Assembly: GCA_950106755.1 (NCBI GenBank) | Contig: OX467083.1 | Location: forward strand, 49,056,555-49,120,554 | Length of the DNA stretch: 64,000 bases | Direction of reading: 5' to 3' | Source: Climacium dendroides | Taxonomy: Eukaryota; Streptophyta; Bryopsida; Hypnales; Climaciaceae | Shown here: positions 33,160 to 45,849 of the stretch, in pieces | Position numbering within the stretch: the first letter of the stretch is position 1 | Layout of the letters: each line of letters starts with the position of its first letter | Position numbers and translations under genes: made by a program | The notes under the pieces: generated by a model | What the model saw: the letters and a program-made list of their open reading frames with translations, nothing else | Databases searched by the model: none | Told to the model about the DNA's origin: nothing

Positions 33160-36100
33160 CTGAAGCTAAGGAAACCACTTGGCTAGCTCGTAAAAGCCAC
33201 CAAGAAGTCCAGATTGAGCTTGATGTTTTCAATAGCAGTTTTGACTAGGTCATCTAGAGACATTTTTTTGTCTAATCTTATTTGCGAATTGACCAACGTA
33301 TGCAGTGCTCTTCACAGATTCAGTTGAAGAGAGTCTTGGCCCCATCTGAATTATATTTTTGTCAATATGATCAATTAAAATTGGTCATTTCCAAACCATG
33401 AATCCTCGGTCCTTTCGCGGGTTAAGTATGTAAACAGTGTCAAACCCGAGGATGTTGCCCTCCAAAAGAGCTGGCGTATGTTGTTCGTATATTGAATTTA
33501 TTTGATTCTCTCCAAACACTCAGAAATTCCCCAAAAATTCTCAGTTGAACAATAGTATGTTTGGGATTTGGTCTGAAATTTACAGCTTGAATGGGATTCA
33601 TGTGCTACTCAATTTCCTCTTTTTGTATACAACAGGGGAGAGCGTATAGAAAACAACATCCTTGGGGGGTTAAGTGAAGGTCCAACAAATACATTCAATT
33701 TCCTTTACTTCCTAGCAGTTGTTTTCACTGGGTTGCCTTGAGGATCAAACCAGAGGGCATGTGCACGCTATTGACATCCACGGGACGTTTCATGCTTCCC
33801 ACCAACAAGGGCAACTCTGACAATGACCTTGACACCAGTTCATCTACACCCTCGAGTATTGGTCCACCGTCGCCCATGCACATGTGATTTCACTAGCCTC
33901 TCGATCATTTTGACAAACATACTGGTACATTCGACACTGTTTCGCATAGCATAAATAGGGGAAAAAGACCAAGATTGCCAGGAGACTGAAACACCTTACT
34001 ACACTTCTCTTACAGAGGAGCATGGGGCTCTGAAGCTTCGCTTACCAGCAGCAGACTTGTAGCGGACATTGACTTCTATATACAAGCTCAATTCTTCTGA
34101 GCCGCTTATTGAATTAGGCACCGGCTTGCCCCCTGATCATTAACATTTCACACCATTAGCAAATCTGCGTAAAAAAACTGAATGACTGACATTGGACAGT
34201 TCTGAACAGGTCTAAGTTTGTCAGAGAGCAACACCCAAGTTTCCACTATGAACAATTGGAATGTTTGGCATATTGAAACTGGTTTGAGTAATCGTATGGG
34301 ATTCAGGGGATAGACGTGTTCCAAACCTTTACCGGTCCATGCGAGTGTCAGACATTCAAGTATGAGTTCTCACAAGAAACGATGAAAAGCAATCTTAACC
34401 CAATAGACCAAAGAAATACAGATTTCAAATTGACCAATTCTGTTGCGAAAGACGGATTTCAGATGGGACCAAATCTTGAAGAGCATTAAGGTAAACCAGC
34501 CCATTGTGGTCAGAATGAGGAATTTGGCATCATCTTGTTGCTGAAATTTTTCAATTTTCTTCTTACATTAGTACAAGTGTGAGAAATAGCAAGTGCAATT
34601 GAAATTAATTTTTTTTTGACAAAGTATGAATTTGCTAGAAATTTCTGAAGCATTGAGCCCAAAGGAGTCTGTAGACTACCTTAAGACCACTAAAATCTGA
34701 ATCTGTAATGCTCATCTCACTGCCTAATGCAGTCAAAATATTTTCTATTACAGAAGGCCAAAAAAGTCAATTTTTACAATGGACTTCACACTGAAAACTC
34801 AGAAGTTCCTAATGAGGTCAGTGTTCACTCCATTGCTGTCATGTAAGACATGCATTGTTGCCCACATCCCACATCCTGGAAAAAAACCACAATGGGTCAT
34901 TTCTTAGGCGACCAGAATGGGTCATTTGACCGCAATGGGTTGTCTTACCTTACATGTGTTGCTTTATATATAATAAAATCGGGGCAGAAGACAGTCATCA
35001 TATGATTTACTCAAAACTGCTACACAACAGGAAACCCTAATTTGGGCCTCATGGTCCTTTTGGGGGTTAATGGTATAATTTGATTGCTTCAAATCAATCC
35101 TAGGGTAAATTTTGGGAGTCGGGAATGAGTTTACAAAAATCTGGGCTCAAAGGTCTCAAATACCTTGACCACGAAAACCCATGGCTCATCCTCTTCCTCA
35201 ATAGCTGTTACAGCTGGGAGAACATAGATATTGCCCCCAAAGCTGCAGCCATCAAACAAGCAGACAAGCAGCCTTCGCTACATTAGTGGAAATGTTAGTC
35301 CTGCACACTTTTGAGGAATAGAAATCGTTCGACTCCGATGTTTAAAAAACACCGGGATCGAAATTCTAGACTCTCTAACAGGTGGATGACAATTTGGGGA
35401 CAATGTAGATGCCACGCAGGTCCCAAACATTCTCCACAAACATAAGTATGGCCCTTCTTCAAGCAAACCTCTAAGACAAATTATAATCACTCTCCCATAA
35501 CAGCTCAGCATTTGGAGCAGAGGTGTTCCAGTAATGGGCTCATTGAATGTTGCGGTAAAAGCGAAATTATACTTGATCGAGTTTTCCTTGCAAAAAACAA
35601 TCTCACCACCTCAGCCAGTTTCAGGCCAAACATTAATCTGCGTTCGGCTATCGGTATTCAGTCATCCCGTTCTCCTCAGCACAAGTTTGACATCCAGAAA
35701 TCCATTCTCTCAGCATGAGCCAACGACTGTTTGTTGACTGGAGAAACACTGTTACAAGATTCTTTGACGATTATAGATTCCTAATGGAAAACAGGATGAC
35801 AACAAGAGTTCCCCTGATGCACAAACAAATAGATTCTGCAAATAAACAGTCATTTCTGCAAATTTCAAATATGTCACAACAGCAGCTCTAACATTAAACG
35901 AAACTCCTGAATAGAGAATTTCATCCAGTATTACCGGGTACCGATTACCGAAGAACACATCAACAGCAAGAACAATACAAAAAGATGGAACGATAAATTC
36001 ATTGAATTTAAGTCTGTAGTATGAGAGCAAGGAAGCACAAACAGGACCGTCGCAACCAAACAGATGTAGCCGGGAGCAAAGTTCTGCCTAACACTAGTAT

Positions 36101-36523
36101 CTCAACTGCTGCAAGCATTACATTGAGCATAAGATCCACTGTTCCATACACCTCTAATCCAAGCAAGCATTTTAAGTGACAAGATGAAGAAAATGAAACT
36201 CATGTCCTCTGATGAGAATCAAATTTACACTGATATTTCAGGCCACTTTTGGAGTCAAGAGGACATTGCCGCATTTCCATACCCGTCGCCCTGAGCCAGT
36301 ATACTCAGGACTGACGAGCTATAAAGTCTTCAATGCGAGTCTAAAATGAAGAGCGCTAGAGAGAATCTCCCAGGCTTGTTCCTAAAAGGAATTGCTTGCA
36401 CCTGCTAACAGTCTAATAATCTGTAAGCTGCTATCCTCTGTACAACACTAGTTGTGGGGATCGCATTAGGCCTAAAGGAAGAAGAGGCGAAAAAACTCGT
36501 ACAGTTAACGAATAGGGACAACA
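33160..36523. other. Gene-free stretch between CLC and Rab genes
   Basis: No recognised coding sequence. AATGGGTCATTT-like words occur near 34890 and 34918 in a short imperfect repeat. The segment just above 36523 is the 3' leader of the minus-strand Rab gene. Frames at 35278-36030 match nothing known. Confidence 0.4.
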
Positions 36524-38006
36524 CTAATACGAGCAGCACCCACCCGTCCTTGGAGTTGTGTCATCGCCACCCGCCAGCCTTTGACCACTTGCAACGACGG
36601 TGTCGGTCCTGTTAGGATCTGCTGTAAGAGCTTTCTTGCTAACTATCTTGTGAATTTCTTTCAGTACAGTCTGGAAAGCGTCCACAACATTCACAGATTC
36701 CAAAGCAGACGTCTCCATGAAGGACATGGTGTTCTTCTCTGCAAGAGCAGTGGCTTCTTCCACACTAACCTCTCGAATGTGTGCAAGATCGCTCTTGTTT
36801 CCAACAAGCATTACAACCACACTCGCGTCGGAATGAACTGCAAAAACCGACACACAAAATCAGCAATGGCGCTTCAGACAACATTCAAACGAATTATATC
36901 AAAACTAGGTGCTCATTTGCATATGAAAAAAAAAATGCGGTATGTTCGATTAACCTCGGGGCACTAAACTTCAAAGAAGATCGCATAACACAAAGCTTTA
37001 GCTCACTACCAATCTCTCTTACAAACCTATTTCGTGCTTGTGGAAGCAAACAAACGACGCCTGAAAATGAAAGCCCCACATCCAGTACAGTTTCCAAAAA
37101 CTTTACCAATGTAACCAAAAATCTTGTAAACAGGAACCTCAATAAGATAAATGCAATGATAATGACTACCCCTGGACCTCTTCATACTAACCAAAGAGAT
37201 ACTTCCAAACGACAAATAACCAGTAATATGACATTCCGAGGCACAGTTTCTCTCTTCATTAATAATCCAAGCAGACCAAGCCTGTTCAAACCAGATATTT
37301 AAAAAGAATCTACTCACTCTCTTACTTTTCTAGTACTTCTCCCGATATCAAGAAAGATAACAAGGAAGCGAGATATTTCCTTTATCACATTGTTTCTCCC
37401 ACTAGTTTCTAACCCAAAATCCAGGCAGGACCTAGACTTTCGGACGATCTCAATACGTCCCTCTGTCTGTAATCGAAATTTGCCAAGACCACAGCAATGC
37501 CAATCTTCTTAAAAGCAAGAGAATGCGACTTTACAGTTTCTCTCTTCTTTAACGGTCCATGCAATGCGGGCATGCTCAAAACAGAGAGAAAGAACATATT
37601 CACTCTCGTGCTTTGTAATACTTCTCTCGACATCAAGAAAGGAAAGAATGTGTCTAAGAGTGACTGAGTCACCTTTAAGTTCGTCGAGCCAGCGACTCAC
37701 ATTCTCAAAAGTGCCACGCCGGCTGATGTCGTAAACGATGAGCGCCCCGACAGCACCGCGGTAATAGGCTGAGGTGACGGCGCGGAACCGCTCCTGGCCA
37801 GCGGTGTCCCAGATCTGCGCCTTGACCTCCTTGCCGTCTATTTCCATGCACTGCGTCTGGAACTCGACGCCAATGGTGGCCTTCGAGTTCGAGTTGAACT
37901 CATTCCTGGCGTAGCGAGAAAGCAAGTTGGACTTGCCGACGGCACTATCGCCGATGAGCACAACCTTGAAGAGGTAGTCCTCACTCTGGTCGTCCTGATA
38001 CGACAT
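36524..38006 (-). CDS. RabA/Rab11-type small GTPase
   Basis: Exon 1 is 38006-37673 and exon 2 is 36837-36524, joined in phase 1, giving 215 residues, the normal Rab11 length. Seen: P-loop GDSAVGKSN (about 22-30), effector region [24 protein letters not shown] (base recognition), ETSALES, and the C-terminal GGCCSY, a double-cysteine site for geranylgeranylation. [18 protein letters not shown] is the wording of the plant RabA group. It cycles between GTP and GDP and directs trafficking through trans-Golgi/recycling endosomes to the plasma membrane and cell plate. ATG at 38006 is preferred because it starts the usual short acidic leader ([19 protein letters not shown]). Which RabA subgroup it is cannot be decided here. 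Confidence 0.95.
37240..37665 (-). repeat. Diverged direct duplication inside the Rab intron
   Basis: The segment 37247-37370 (starting GTTTCTCTCTTCATTAATAA) and 37537-37655 (starting GTTTCTCTCTTCTTTAACGG) align along about 115 bases, sharing ATTCACTCTC- and ACTTCTC-GA-ATCAAGAAAG-like words. The second copy ends next to the exon 1 donor. Confidence 0.5.
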
Positions 38007-40171
38007 GACACCACAACCCCGCCAGGGTGACGCTGGCCACAAGAGGCAATGCAGCCGTGCCCTCCGACTCGCGGTCTCGATCCAAACAGTGAAAACCTTA
38101 AGGAAGGGTCAGGGCACCGATAGAAGCGACCCGACACACCTCGAACTACGGTAGCAAAACTAATAGGAAAGCGGGACACAGAGGAGTGCGGTGAGAGAGC
38201 TGGAGGGAGCTGGAGCTGCGACAGGGCTGAAAGCGTCGAAAGTGGGGACGACGACCGAATTGTTTGGGAGCGCCGCCCTTTCCACTTGAAAAGAGCGCTG
38301 GGAGTGGGAACTGGGAACACAACTTTTGGATGAGTATTCTTTCTACATTCATCCGTTACTAAAGCTCATCCGTTTTGAGTAGCTGGGAATTGAAGAGGGG
38401 GCGGTGGACTTTGTTTGCGTTCACACGTCCAACTCCAGCCTTTTGAATGCACAATTCCGTTCGCCAATTCCATGGCAGTCGTGTCTTTAGATTGGCCAAG
38501 ATAGTTCACATTATTTACAAACTATCTCAAGTATTGCAATTATCATTCAACTATCATCCAAATTTCATTTAAATTTCATCCAAATTCATTCAAATCTTCA
38601 CACTGATTAAATAACTTTCATCCAAATTTATTCAAATTAGTTTGAGAGATCTCACATTATTCACACTCTTGCACTAATTGAATTAATTTGTATAATTTTT
38701 TGAATGAGTAATGAAAGTATTAAAGATTTAATATAAAGATTTGTAATGCATATAACAATCAAATGGTTATTTTAAGTAAATAGAAATATATCATAACAAT
38801 TGCAAAAAATTGACATTAAGAAAAAAAAGAATTCCAATCCAGTAAACTTGATGTTAATGAAGAGTCTATTTGTTCAAGATCATACACCAAAGTGCACAAG
38901 ACAAAAAGAAAAAGTAAACAAACTACCTTTCCTTCATGCAAAGTCATGATGTCCCTATTCAAGGAGAAGAAATTACATACCCCCTATTTTGATAACTGAT
39001 ATTTTTTTAAATAATTTTTTAAAATCAAGTTAAAATATTCCTATCTTACTAAATGTGTTAAAAAAATTTGAAATTTTCATAAATGTTTTATTCTATAATG
39101 AAAAACTATCAATTACTTGCAACTTCTTTAAATCTATTAATACCTTAAATTAGGTTGTTTGTTTGTTTGTTTTGTTTTGTTTTGTTTGTTTGATATGTTA
39201 AGGTTTAAGACACTATGAGTCCCTAATAATGATCTTGATACAATTAGAAAGCTCTTCACAAGGAGGGATGCACAAACTTTATTTTGTGGTGTTTAGACTT
39301 ATAGTATGAAAGTTATAGATTTTTGAATTTTTTAAATTAAAAAATTAAATTAAATTATCTTTTATTCTTTTAAAACCATTACTTTCACATTGCATGTCCA
39401 AACACAATAAAACAAAGCCCTATGCACTCCTTTGTGCATAAATTTTTTTATTTGTAGCAAGAACGTAATTTCTTACACTACAATAAAGCCTTTGCTCTTG
39501 TGCATTAGGACCAATGGTATGAAAGTTATTGAATTTTGAAGTTTTTATAAATTAAAAAATAAAAAACCAAAATTTCAAATAAAAGATTACAATGTATTTT
39601 GTTTTTTTGACACTCTTTAGTTGACTTCAAATTGCTTTTAAAACTTAAAATTTTAGGACTTCTTAATCTTGAAAGGTGATAATCAACTCACTACTTTTTA
39701 TATTTCATCTCAATAGCAAATTTTGAACCCAAAAAATCATCTTCAATCTTGAAATCAAACTATTGATGGATGAAAAAACCATGATTATGTGTGCTTGATA
39801 CATTGTTCATGCATTGTTAAAAAATTGAACATCTCTATTCAAAAAAAAAGTTTGATTTATTATTGATTTTTGTTAAATTATATTTAATCAATTTATTTTG
39901 AATAATAAATATGAATTGAAAATACATTTTGAATTGTTGGTTCATTTTGCACTTGTAATGATTGAGATTTTCTTACATTAATATGTATCAAAGACTAATG
40001 CCTTGATGGGTACTCATAAAGAAGTAGACTATGTTGGAAATTACCAATTGACCTTGACAGTTGCAACACAAGAAATTGCTTGCTTTGCTATCAATGGAAG
40101 AGACAAGTTGACAAAGAATTTGAACAAAATGATGTCAAAAGCAACATTTATTTGTAATCACATGTAACAGA
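38007..40171. other. Rab promoter side and AT-rich intergenic DNA
   Basis: The first 400 bases are the GC-richer 5' flank of the Rab gene. Beyond that I see only AT-rich DNA with a GTTTGTTT/GTTTTGTTTT microsatellite at 39151-39190 and inverted members of the dispersed repeat described at 41825-42600 (near 39300 and 39520). Confidence 0.4.
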
Positions 40172-40382
40172 TTACACTACAAGAAAAATTGTGGTCGAAT
40201 TGACAAAAAAATGACAAAATTTTGTCAATTTCTTTGTCAATTAGGAGGGGCTGATTCAAGTCAATTTAGACACCTATTTGACAAGATTTTGTAACTCCAT
40301 TGACAAAATTATGTCAATCACATGACAAAATTTTGTCAATTCGGACATTCTATAACTTCAAAATTTTAAATTACACATAGGG

Positions 40383-40518
40383 GGTTTGATTACTTAGAGG
40401 CTACCACGTGACATATGCCATGTTTAAATTAAGTATAGAAAATTGCCGAGGGTTTGACTACTTAGAGGCTACCACGTGACATATGCCATGTTTAAATTAA
40501 GTATAGAAAATTGCCGAG
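40383..40518 (+). repeat. 68-bp tandem duplication
   Basis: Units 40383-40450 and 40451-40518 are almost identical (start GGTTTGAYTACTTAGAGGCT). Inside the non-autonomous CACTA element. Confidence 0.9.
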
Positions 40519-40522
40519 TAAA

Positions 40523-40660
40523 AACATCCACCCACATGGCACAACCACCTAAGCAAATAACAACTCTACAAGGCCACCTAGCACAGTCACCTCAACAAAC
40601 AAGAACATCCACCCACATGGCACAACCACCTAAGCAAATAACAACTCTACAAGGCCACCT
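40523..40660 (+). repeat. 81-bp tandem duplication
   Basis: A unit starting AACATCCACCCACATGGCAC at 40523 is repeated at 40604. It creates an open frame with a repeated peptide (HMAQPPKQITTLQGHL), which I regard as chance. Inside the CACTA element. Confidence 0.9.
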
Positions 40661-41363
40661 AAACAAATATAACAAGTGATCAAGCCATTTAAGCACCCAA
40701 CAAGTACCAACACATACATGTCAAAGAACATGAGTGTTGGCTAATATATACAAGGCAGTAAAATATTTACCAATACATATGGGATAAGTGTGTTAGGAGA
40801 AGAAGAGAACCAAGTGAATTCCGAAATTGTTTAAAAACTAAATTTTCAGACGGATTTAGGCATAGTAAATTAGTATTTTTCAAAAAAAATTTAACTAAGA
40901 TTAGTTGAAAAATCAAATGAAGTTCCACCTCCAAAAATATGTTTGAGATTTCAGGTCTCCAATAAAAAGTTATAGACAAATTTCAGACCGGGTGTTTGAA
41001 GTGAATTTCAAACTTTTCAAACACCCGGTCTGGAATTTATCCATAACTTTTTATTGGAGATTTGAAATCTCAAACGGATTTTTGGAGGTGGAACTTCATT
41101 TGATTTTCCAACTAATCTTAGTTAAAAGTTTTTTGAAAAATACTAATTTACTATGCCTAAATCCGGTCTGAAAATCTAGTTTTTAAACAATTTCGAAATT
41201 CACTTGATTCTCCTTCTCTCCTAACACACTTATTCCATATGTATTGGTAAATGTTCTACTGCCTTGTATATATTAGCCAACACTCGTATTCTTGATAAGT
41301 GAGTGTTGGTACTTATTGGGTGCTTAAATGGCTTGATCACTAGTTGTATTTGCTTAGGTGGCA
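40653..41363. repeat. Long inverted repeat, ~348-bp arms
   Basis: Left arm about 40653-41000 and right arm about 41016-41363 are inverted copies with scattered mismatches; the centre is CCGGGTGTTTGAA ... TTCAAACACCCGG around a 15-base loop. If transcribed it would fold into a long imperfect hairpin RNA. Confidence 0.9.
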
Positions 41364-41824
41364 CTCTATGGTTTGTTGTTTGACTATGGTTTTGGATTCT
41401 TTGGGTTTTGTGAATTCTATTGATAAAGATCTTGATAAATAATCAACAAGAAATTGACAGGTCTGTCCCAATTGACAAAATAAGGTTGTTAAAAGTGATC
41501 CAATTGACAAAATAAGGTTGTTAAAAATGATTGCTGTCAATTCGGGCAAAATTTTGTCAAATGCTTGTCATCTAGGGCTGCAATCCCTTGTAGTGTTAAT
41601 TTTGACTATAAATAAACTATTGACAACTTTTGAATGGATTAAAAATTGTTGTGCTAAATGCAAAATATAAAATAGACTACACTTATTTAACTTTAGTTTC
41701 ACCTTCTTTTTAATATATACTTTAGCTTTAACTTTTATTTTTTCTTCTATATTTTATCTATACTAGTGTGCCATGTGTCATTGCCATTGCCAAAACCAAA
41801 ATAAAAGTAATTTTATAATTTAAT

Positions 41825-42600
41825 AATTCATAAAAACTTCAAAATTCAATAACTTCCACACCAAAGGTTTTAATGCCAAAAAACAAAACCCATGCACCCC
41901 TACTTGAAGAGAGCTTTCCAACACTACAAAGAATAAAACCAAAGGGTGCATGGTCTGAAAGATCTTATCATAGCAAACAAAACAAATCAAAATAACCTTA
42001 TGTTTTATAAAAAATTTGAAATTCAAAATCTTTTCTATGGTAGTTGTAAACTCTATGCAACAAAGCACACACAAACACACTCACAAAAAGCTTTTCAACA
42101 ATCCTTTGTTTCTAGTGTCCCTTGTGATATTACCACAACCATAATAAATGTTAAAATAATTTTAAATTCTTTTAATTCATTAAAACTTTGAAATGCAATA
42201 CTTTCACATTGTAGTATGAGAATTTGCACTCTTGGTACAAACAAGAAAACTTTATGCACAAAAAAATGCAAGGGCTTTGTTTTGTGGCATTTGGAAGGCT
42301 AGAAATCATAACCATGTAAAGGTTATGTTTTTTTTTTAAATAAAAAATAATTTAATTCAATTTTTTCATTAAAAAAATTCATAACTTTCACACCATAAAA
42401 CTCGCATAAATAGAAAGTATTCTATACAAAGGAATGCAAAGGCTTTGTTTGGTGGCAATTGGACATGCAATTTGAAAGTTATGATGTTTCCAAAATAAAA
42501 GATAATTTAATTCAATTTTGGCATTCATAAAAACTTTGAAATTCAATAACTTTCACACCATTTGTCCAAACGCCACAAAAACAAAGTCTATGCAGCAACC
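41825..42600 (+). repeat. Cluster of a dispersed AT-rich repeat family
   Basis: A core like AAAACTTTGAAATTCAATAACTTTCACACCA, often followed by a segment like AACACCACAAAACAAAGCCT, recurs near 41830, 42180, 42365 and 42535. Related copies lie at 51690 and 51935, and inverted copies near 39300 and 39520. Non-coding. Confidence 0.6.
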
Positions 42601-43838
42601 TTGCCAAGAGCTTTAGAACAATCCCCTAAACTGCCAACGCCTTATAGTTTCTTAGATCTTAGCGTAAAAACAAAACAAAACAAACAACATAACTTAAGGT
42701 ATATATTTTTTAAGGGAGTGTTGAAATCTTACAAGAAAATCTTGTAAGCGTAAGAGATTTTTTTTTCTTTCTATGAGCACTTTTAAATTATGAATAGTAT
42801 TGACACATGTCTTTAAGGAATCCAAGCTAAAGTAGGGGCACGTATTGTTGCTACTCTTGGTTTGGCACCAGATAAGGTAGGCCTTGCAAGGTATGAAAAG
42901 AGTTGGAAAAGTACCATTGCATCCCTAATCCTCCCTCAAGTTTTCAAAAGCAATTAATGAGAGTGAAGAGTTCCTTGAGGCACCCAATGAAAATTAAGAG
43001 AGTTTATGTTTCTAGGGATCTCTTTAAATAGAGCCTTGTGCAATGTATACTTTCAAATTTGAAAAGTCACAAAATATTAATAGAGCAGGAGAAAAATTTC
43101 AAAAACAACTTGGATTGGAATTCTCTAATAATCTCATGTACAAAATTGGAACCACGGGAGATCGTAGAAGAAAAAGTGGCGCTCTTTGGTACCCCCCGTA
43201 AGTTCATAGAACCCTGCGCTCGTCTCACGGGGACGTGGGAACTTTTTAGAGCCTGGCTCGCTCCCTGCAGTACTGTAGTTTCCTCTCGAATTGTAACCTC
43301 TCAGGGCGGCGGGTTTGCTTGCGAGTTTGTATTGCTCAGTGAATTGCATTCAGAGCAACAGCGGTAACAAGAAATCCAGTTTGGGGAGCTTGAAGGGTTT
43401 TGAATTACATTGCAGTTCATTTCTTCTTTTGGAACTTTGTACTCGCTTCGATTGCGCGTTTAGGAGAGGCTCTGTTTTTTGAGGTACGTATGGAAGTGAT
43501 CCGGGGCTTTTTCAGAAACTGCCGTTTCATGATTAGAGTTGCATGGCGCTACTGGAAATACTGTGACGGATGATTTGCAGTTTTAGGGCAAACTCGCGGA
43601 AAAGATGTAAATTTAGGTCAGAGGAGAATCCGGTGCTTTCTGTTTGTGCGTCCATTTAATTTGCAGCGTCTAGTCTAGTTCCATGACTTTCAATTTCTTC
43701 GGAGACTGCTTATGAGCCGTTTCTGATGAATTGCGTTCTGGATTCTATTGAGAACGGAGAGTGGAATGTACTCAGTGGAAGTTAGGTTAATCTAACTTTT
43801 TGCATTTTGGATTCTGTTTAGGGTGGCGTGTACTCAGC
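42601..43838. other. SBDS 5' flank
   Basis: No separate gene. The frames at 43038-43367 sit in a GC-richer segment and match nothing. Promoter and 5' leader of SBDS presumably lie in 43130-43838. I see no intron sites that can be defended. Confidence 0.4.
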
Positions 43839-45849
43839 ATGTCGCGGTCTGTGAAGCAGCCTGTTGGGCAGAAGCGGCTAACCAACGTCGCAGTTGTCCG
43901 AGTCCGCAAACATGGTTTCCGCTTTGAGATTGCGTGCTTCAAGAACAAGGTTCTGTCCTGGAGATCTCACGTGTAAGAATCCAACCTCTCATTTCCATTG
44001 TGACTTTTGTTCGCATTTATGTCGATAAATTTTCATTAGAATGTGATACGGTATTCGGCTGGTGATTGACAGGATTATCTTCGCTTGAATATGGCAGTGA
44101 GACTATGGTGGTAATCTGAAATGTCTGATGTCCTTCAATGTGGTTTTGTGATCAGGGAGAAAGACATAGACGAAGTTTTACAGACTCATACTGTGTTTAC
44201 AAACGTGTCGAAAGGAGTTCTGGCGAAATCCAAAGACCTAATTCAAGTCTTTGGCACTGATGACGAGGACAAGGTTTGCCTGGAGGTAAGATTTATGCCT
44301 TGTGTTGCCTTGCGTTTGCCTCTGAATTTGTCTTAACTCCAATTGCTACAGGGTTTTAACTCTGTATGCTTGGTAAGAGTTGGGAAACTCAAAACTCTTA
44401 TGATGACCTTCGCTAGAATGACAGTCTAGAAGATCTTGCACACTTGCCATACTACCATTGACTTTAGCACACTTTTCACATTTTCAAAATATGTCAAAAC
44501 GAAAAGTTGGATCTGAGGGTGATTAAAGAGGTGGTGTGCACGCTGATACCTTAATTCTTTTGAAAACAGATTTTGGAGAAAGGTGAGCTGCAGGTAGCCG
44601 ACAGAGAAAGGGAGTCTCAGTTATCAAATCAGTTTCGAGATATTGCGACAATTGTGATGGCCAAGACTGTGAATCCTGAGACTGAGCGACCTTACACCAT
44701 TACAATGATAGAGCGGCTCATGCGGGAGGTTCACTTTGCTGTTGATCCGCATAGAAATTCTAAGCAGCAGGTATTTTGACAGTCTTCATTTTCTTCTTGC
44801 CAGTATCATCTCATCGTACTGTGGATGATTCATTAGGCATGTTGTGAATGAATTTTTGTATTGATTTTCTGATTTTTAAGTATTCGAAATCGGTGCATGC
44901 TGGAGCTGATGACCATCAATATTTGCACCATGCTTTTGATTTCTTGTAAAGTCATTTCATTCTTGACAATAGATTCCGTACCTTCCAAAGCAACCTTGAA
45001 TGAGATCTGACCTGAAAGTCATCATGTATGCAGGCACTTGAGTTGATAAGGGAGTTGCAGAGCAAGTATCCAATCACCCGAGCTCGCATGAAACTACGCT
45101 TTGTGGTACCTACCAGTCAGATTGATCAACTTTCTACAGCACTAAACTCTTGGAACTCACAAATCGAAGGTCGAGAAGAGATGACCAACACCAGTTCATT
45201 GGTATTCTTTCCGATCTTAGTGACTTGTGCTGTTTCTATGTGCTATGTGATCTGATTTCGAAACACAGTATGATGTACTTTCCGCTTCAAAATCAGGGTA
45301 TCGTGACAATTGTTCTAATTTCCGACTTGGCATTTGCTTCTTCAGGTTTGCAAGATAGATCCAGGTCACTTCCGTGAGTGTGATGCTTTAGTGAGAGAGT
45401 TGCATGGAACCCTGGAGGTTGTGTCAATGGCCGTGCAAGGAGAAGGAGAGAGTAACATTGACGACTTCAACGATGACGACGACTACAACGCCGCTCACGT
45501 TTCTCATGTGGATGAAGAGCGTCTGGTCCAGCGATTGAGGGATGAGGCATCAGTTTCAGGTGCGGGTGCTGTACCTGATGCTGCAGAGGTTAGAGAAGCA
45601 CCTGGTAGTAATACCAACGTATCAAGAGGGTCAGCTTCTGCAAACACTGGCGTGAAGCAGCAAGTTTGCAAGACTTGCAACAGGGAGGTGGGTGATGCTA
45701 AGCAATATCGCGAGCACTTTAAAAGCGATTGGCATAAGCACAATCTGAAAAGGAAGATGAGTGGATTGCCTCCTTTATCTGCCGAGGAGTGTTTAGCTGA
45801 TACGGATGTTGATTACGGCATTAATGACCGGGATCAGTATAGTCGCTAG
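43839..45849 (+). CDS. SBDS: SBDS ribosome maturation factor with C-terminal zinc finger
   Basis: Five exons: 43839-43972, 44156-44285, 44570-44770, 45034-45201, 45346-45849, joining in frame to 378 residues. The start [20 protein letters not shown] and the following [20 protein letters not shown] are the SBDS N-terminal domain; [40 protein letters not shown] and [15 protein letters not shown] follow in the expected order. With the GTPase EFL1, SBDS releases eIF6 from pre-60S subunits in the cytoplasm. After an acidic linker (about 245-290) the protein ends in [18 protein letters not shown] plus [12 protein letters not shown], a U1-type C2H2 finger found in plant SBDS but not in the human protein. 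The exon 4 donor (TTG|GTATTC) is weak but keeps [14 protein letters not shown] in frame. Intron 2 holds a dispersed repeat. Confidence 0.97.
44380..44490 (+). repeat. Dispersed ~95-bp intronic element, copy 2 (SBDS intron 2)
   Basis: Within intron 44286-44569. Core TAGAAGATCTTGCACACTTG followed by CCATACTACCATTGACTTTA; aligns with the copies in CLC and CHLH introns. Confidence 0.65.

Larger units (their letters stand above)
40175..41595. mobile_element. Non-autonomous CACTA element with TTA target duplication
   Basis: It starts CACTACAAGAAAAATTG and ends ATCCCTTGTAGTG, inverted CACTA-type termini, and is flanked by TTA at 40172-40174 and TTA at 41596-41598, the expected 3-bp duplication. Subterminal regions (40195-40350 and 41455-41575) are packed with ATTGACAAAATTTTGTCAAT-like words in both orientations. 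There is no transposase; the interior is mostly a long inverted repeat. Its termini differ from those of the element ending at 7655, so it would be moved by another CACTA family. Confidence 0.9.

Noticed and set aside
40476..40679. Open frame with a repeated peptide HMAQPPKQITTLQGHL
   Set aside because: It is created by the 81-bp tandem duplication inside a non-coding CACTA element.
43038..43367. 109-codon frame upstream of SBDS
   Set aside because: No homology and atypical composition; more likely SBDS promoter or leader.
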